A DNA stretch of 5,899 bases, from positions 1 to 5,899 of the forward strand of contig CAMPCT010000139.1 in assembly GCA_946647055.1 (NCBI GenBank). The letters run 5' to 3'. The translations under genes and the position numbers were made by a program. The DNA comes from an uncultured Atopobium sp. Its GTDB lineage: Bacteria > Actinomycetota > Coriobacteriia > Coriobacteriales > Atopobiaceae. Below the pieces are notes generated by a model, which saw nothing but the letters and a program-made list of their open reading frames with translations, made no database searches and had not been told where the DNA came from. Shown piece after piece: positions 5,739 to 5,899 of this stretch (the stretch's first letter is position 1; each line of letters begins with the position of its first letter).

Positions 5739-5767
5739 CTGTGCGAGCGGGTGACACAGGGACGGGG
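5739..5767. repeat. GC-rich 29-bp direct repeat, copy 1
   Basis: Identical over 29 bases to 5843-5871. It contains CTGTG and CACAG arms (extended to 6 bp here, 5738-5743 with 5755-5760) around an 11-nt loop. GCGGGTGACACAG (5747-5759) can also pair with 5803-5815. Confidence 0.9.
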
Positions 5768-5815
5768 GCCGGAGGCGGGGTCCCCCGTCGGGAGCGTTTC
5801 CACTGTGCCACCCGC
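5747..5815. repeat. Nested inverted repeat upstream of the DUF4013 promoter
   Basis: The outer arms GCGGGTGACACAG (5747-5759) and CTGTGCCACCCGC (5803-5815) are complementary at 12 of 13 positions; in minus-strand RNA the odd pair becomes G:U. Inside lies a perfect 8-bp inverted repeat, GACGGGGG (5761-5768) with CCCCCGTC (5782-5789). Confidence 0.75.
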
Positions 5816-5842
5816 CGGGACAGTCGCGCGCGCACCCCATGG

Positions 5843-5871
5843 CTGTGCGAGCGGGTGACACAGGGACGGGG
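5843..5871. repeat. GC-rich 29-bp direct repeat, copy 2
   Basis: Second exact copy, offset 104 bp from copy 1. Its GCGGGTGACACAG (5851-5863) is an alternative partner for the arm at 5803-5815. After the repeat the two copies differ by one G in the G run and then continue CC in both. Confidence 0.9.
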
Positions 5872-5881
5872 CCCTCCCCGA

Positions 5882-5899
5882 AAACGAAAAGACCCCCAT
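5882..5899. terminator. Possible half of a terminator cut by the window edge
   Basis: The plus strand ends AAAACGAAAAGACCCCCAT. This looks like the A-rich flank and first arm (AAAAGACCCCC) of a bidirectional terminator whose other arm is outside the window. On the minus strand it would read GGGGGTCTTTTCGTTTTC, an arm with a T-rich tail. Confidence 0.3.

Noticed and set aside
4575..5858. A 427-codon open frame on the plus strand antisense to DUF4013
   Set aside because: Its composition is Asp/Arg/Gly-rich without hydrophobic pattern, whereas the minus strand gives a clean membrane protein.
5640..5861. In-frame N-terminal extension of the DUF4013 protein
   Set aside because: It would cross a promoter and the repeat block, and its translation does not look like protein.
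5739..5871. CRISPR-like repeat pair
   Set aside because: There are only two copies, 104 bp apart, and the spacing region holds an inverted arm related to the repeat rather than a unique spacer.

Overview
The window is GC-rich bacterial chromosome. Every gene I can support lies on the minus strand, so the reading order runs from high to low coordinates. From right to left: a block of GC-rich repeats (about 5716-5871), a DUF4013-type membrane protein (5639-4719), rpsF (S6), ssb, rpsR (zinc-type S18), a DUF2232/YybS-type membrane protein, rplI (L9), and the 5' three quarters of dnaB (replicative helicase), which runs off the left edge. The order rpsF-ssb-rpsR-rplI-dnaB is a classical bacterial housekeeping cluster. 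A DUF2232 gene inside it, the high GC, a CxxC...CxxH S18 and a nearby DUF4013 protein suggest an actinobacterium of the class Coriobacteriia (Olsenella/Atopobium/Collinsella-like). That assignment comes from recall of gene content, not from a search.

The window divides into three transcription units. (1) DUF4013 has its own promoter (-10 at 5682-5687) and ends in two hairpins (4676-4697 and 4619-4648). (2) rpsF-ssb-rpsR-DUF2232-rplI is a tight five-gene operon with gaps of 33-45 nt. It has a long leader that can fold so that the rpsF Shine-Dalgarno (SD) sequence is paired. It also ends in two hairpins: a stop-proximal one without a U tract (1515-1553), then a 17-bp intrinsic terminator (1435-1474). 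(3) dnaB starts at 1079 behind a relatively AT-rich 355-nt intergenic region.

The operon joins translation (S6 and S18 bind 16S rRNA as neighbours; L9 is in the large subunit) with replication (SSB and DnaB act at the fork). DUF2232 and DUF4013 are polytopic membrane proteins of unknown role. In Bacillus a yybS-type gene sits beside gdpP and rplI; here gdpP is missing.

I see no clear novel enzymatic system. The parts most worth a second look are non-coding. They are GC-rich hairpins 3-5 nt upstream of the SD of three internal operon genes, the hand-folded rpsF leader, and the repeat block upstream of DUF4013, where one arm can pair with either of two identical flanking arms. Three start codons (rpsF, ssb, rplI) are placed downstream of the longest possible ORF start on SD grounds. 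All folding, promoter and membrane-segment statements were made by eye.
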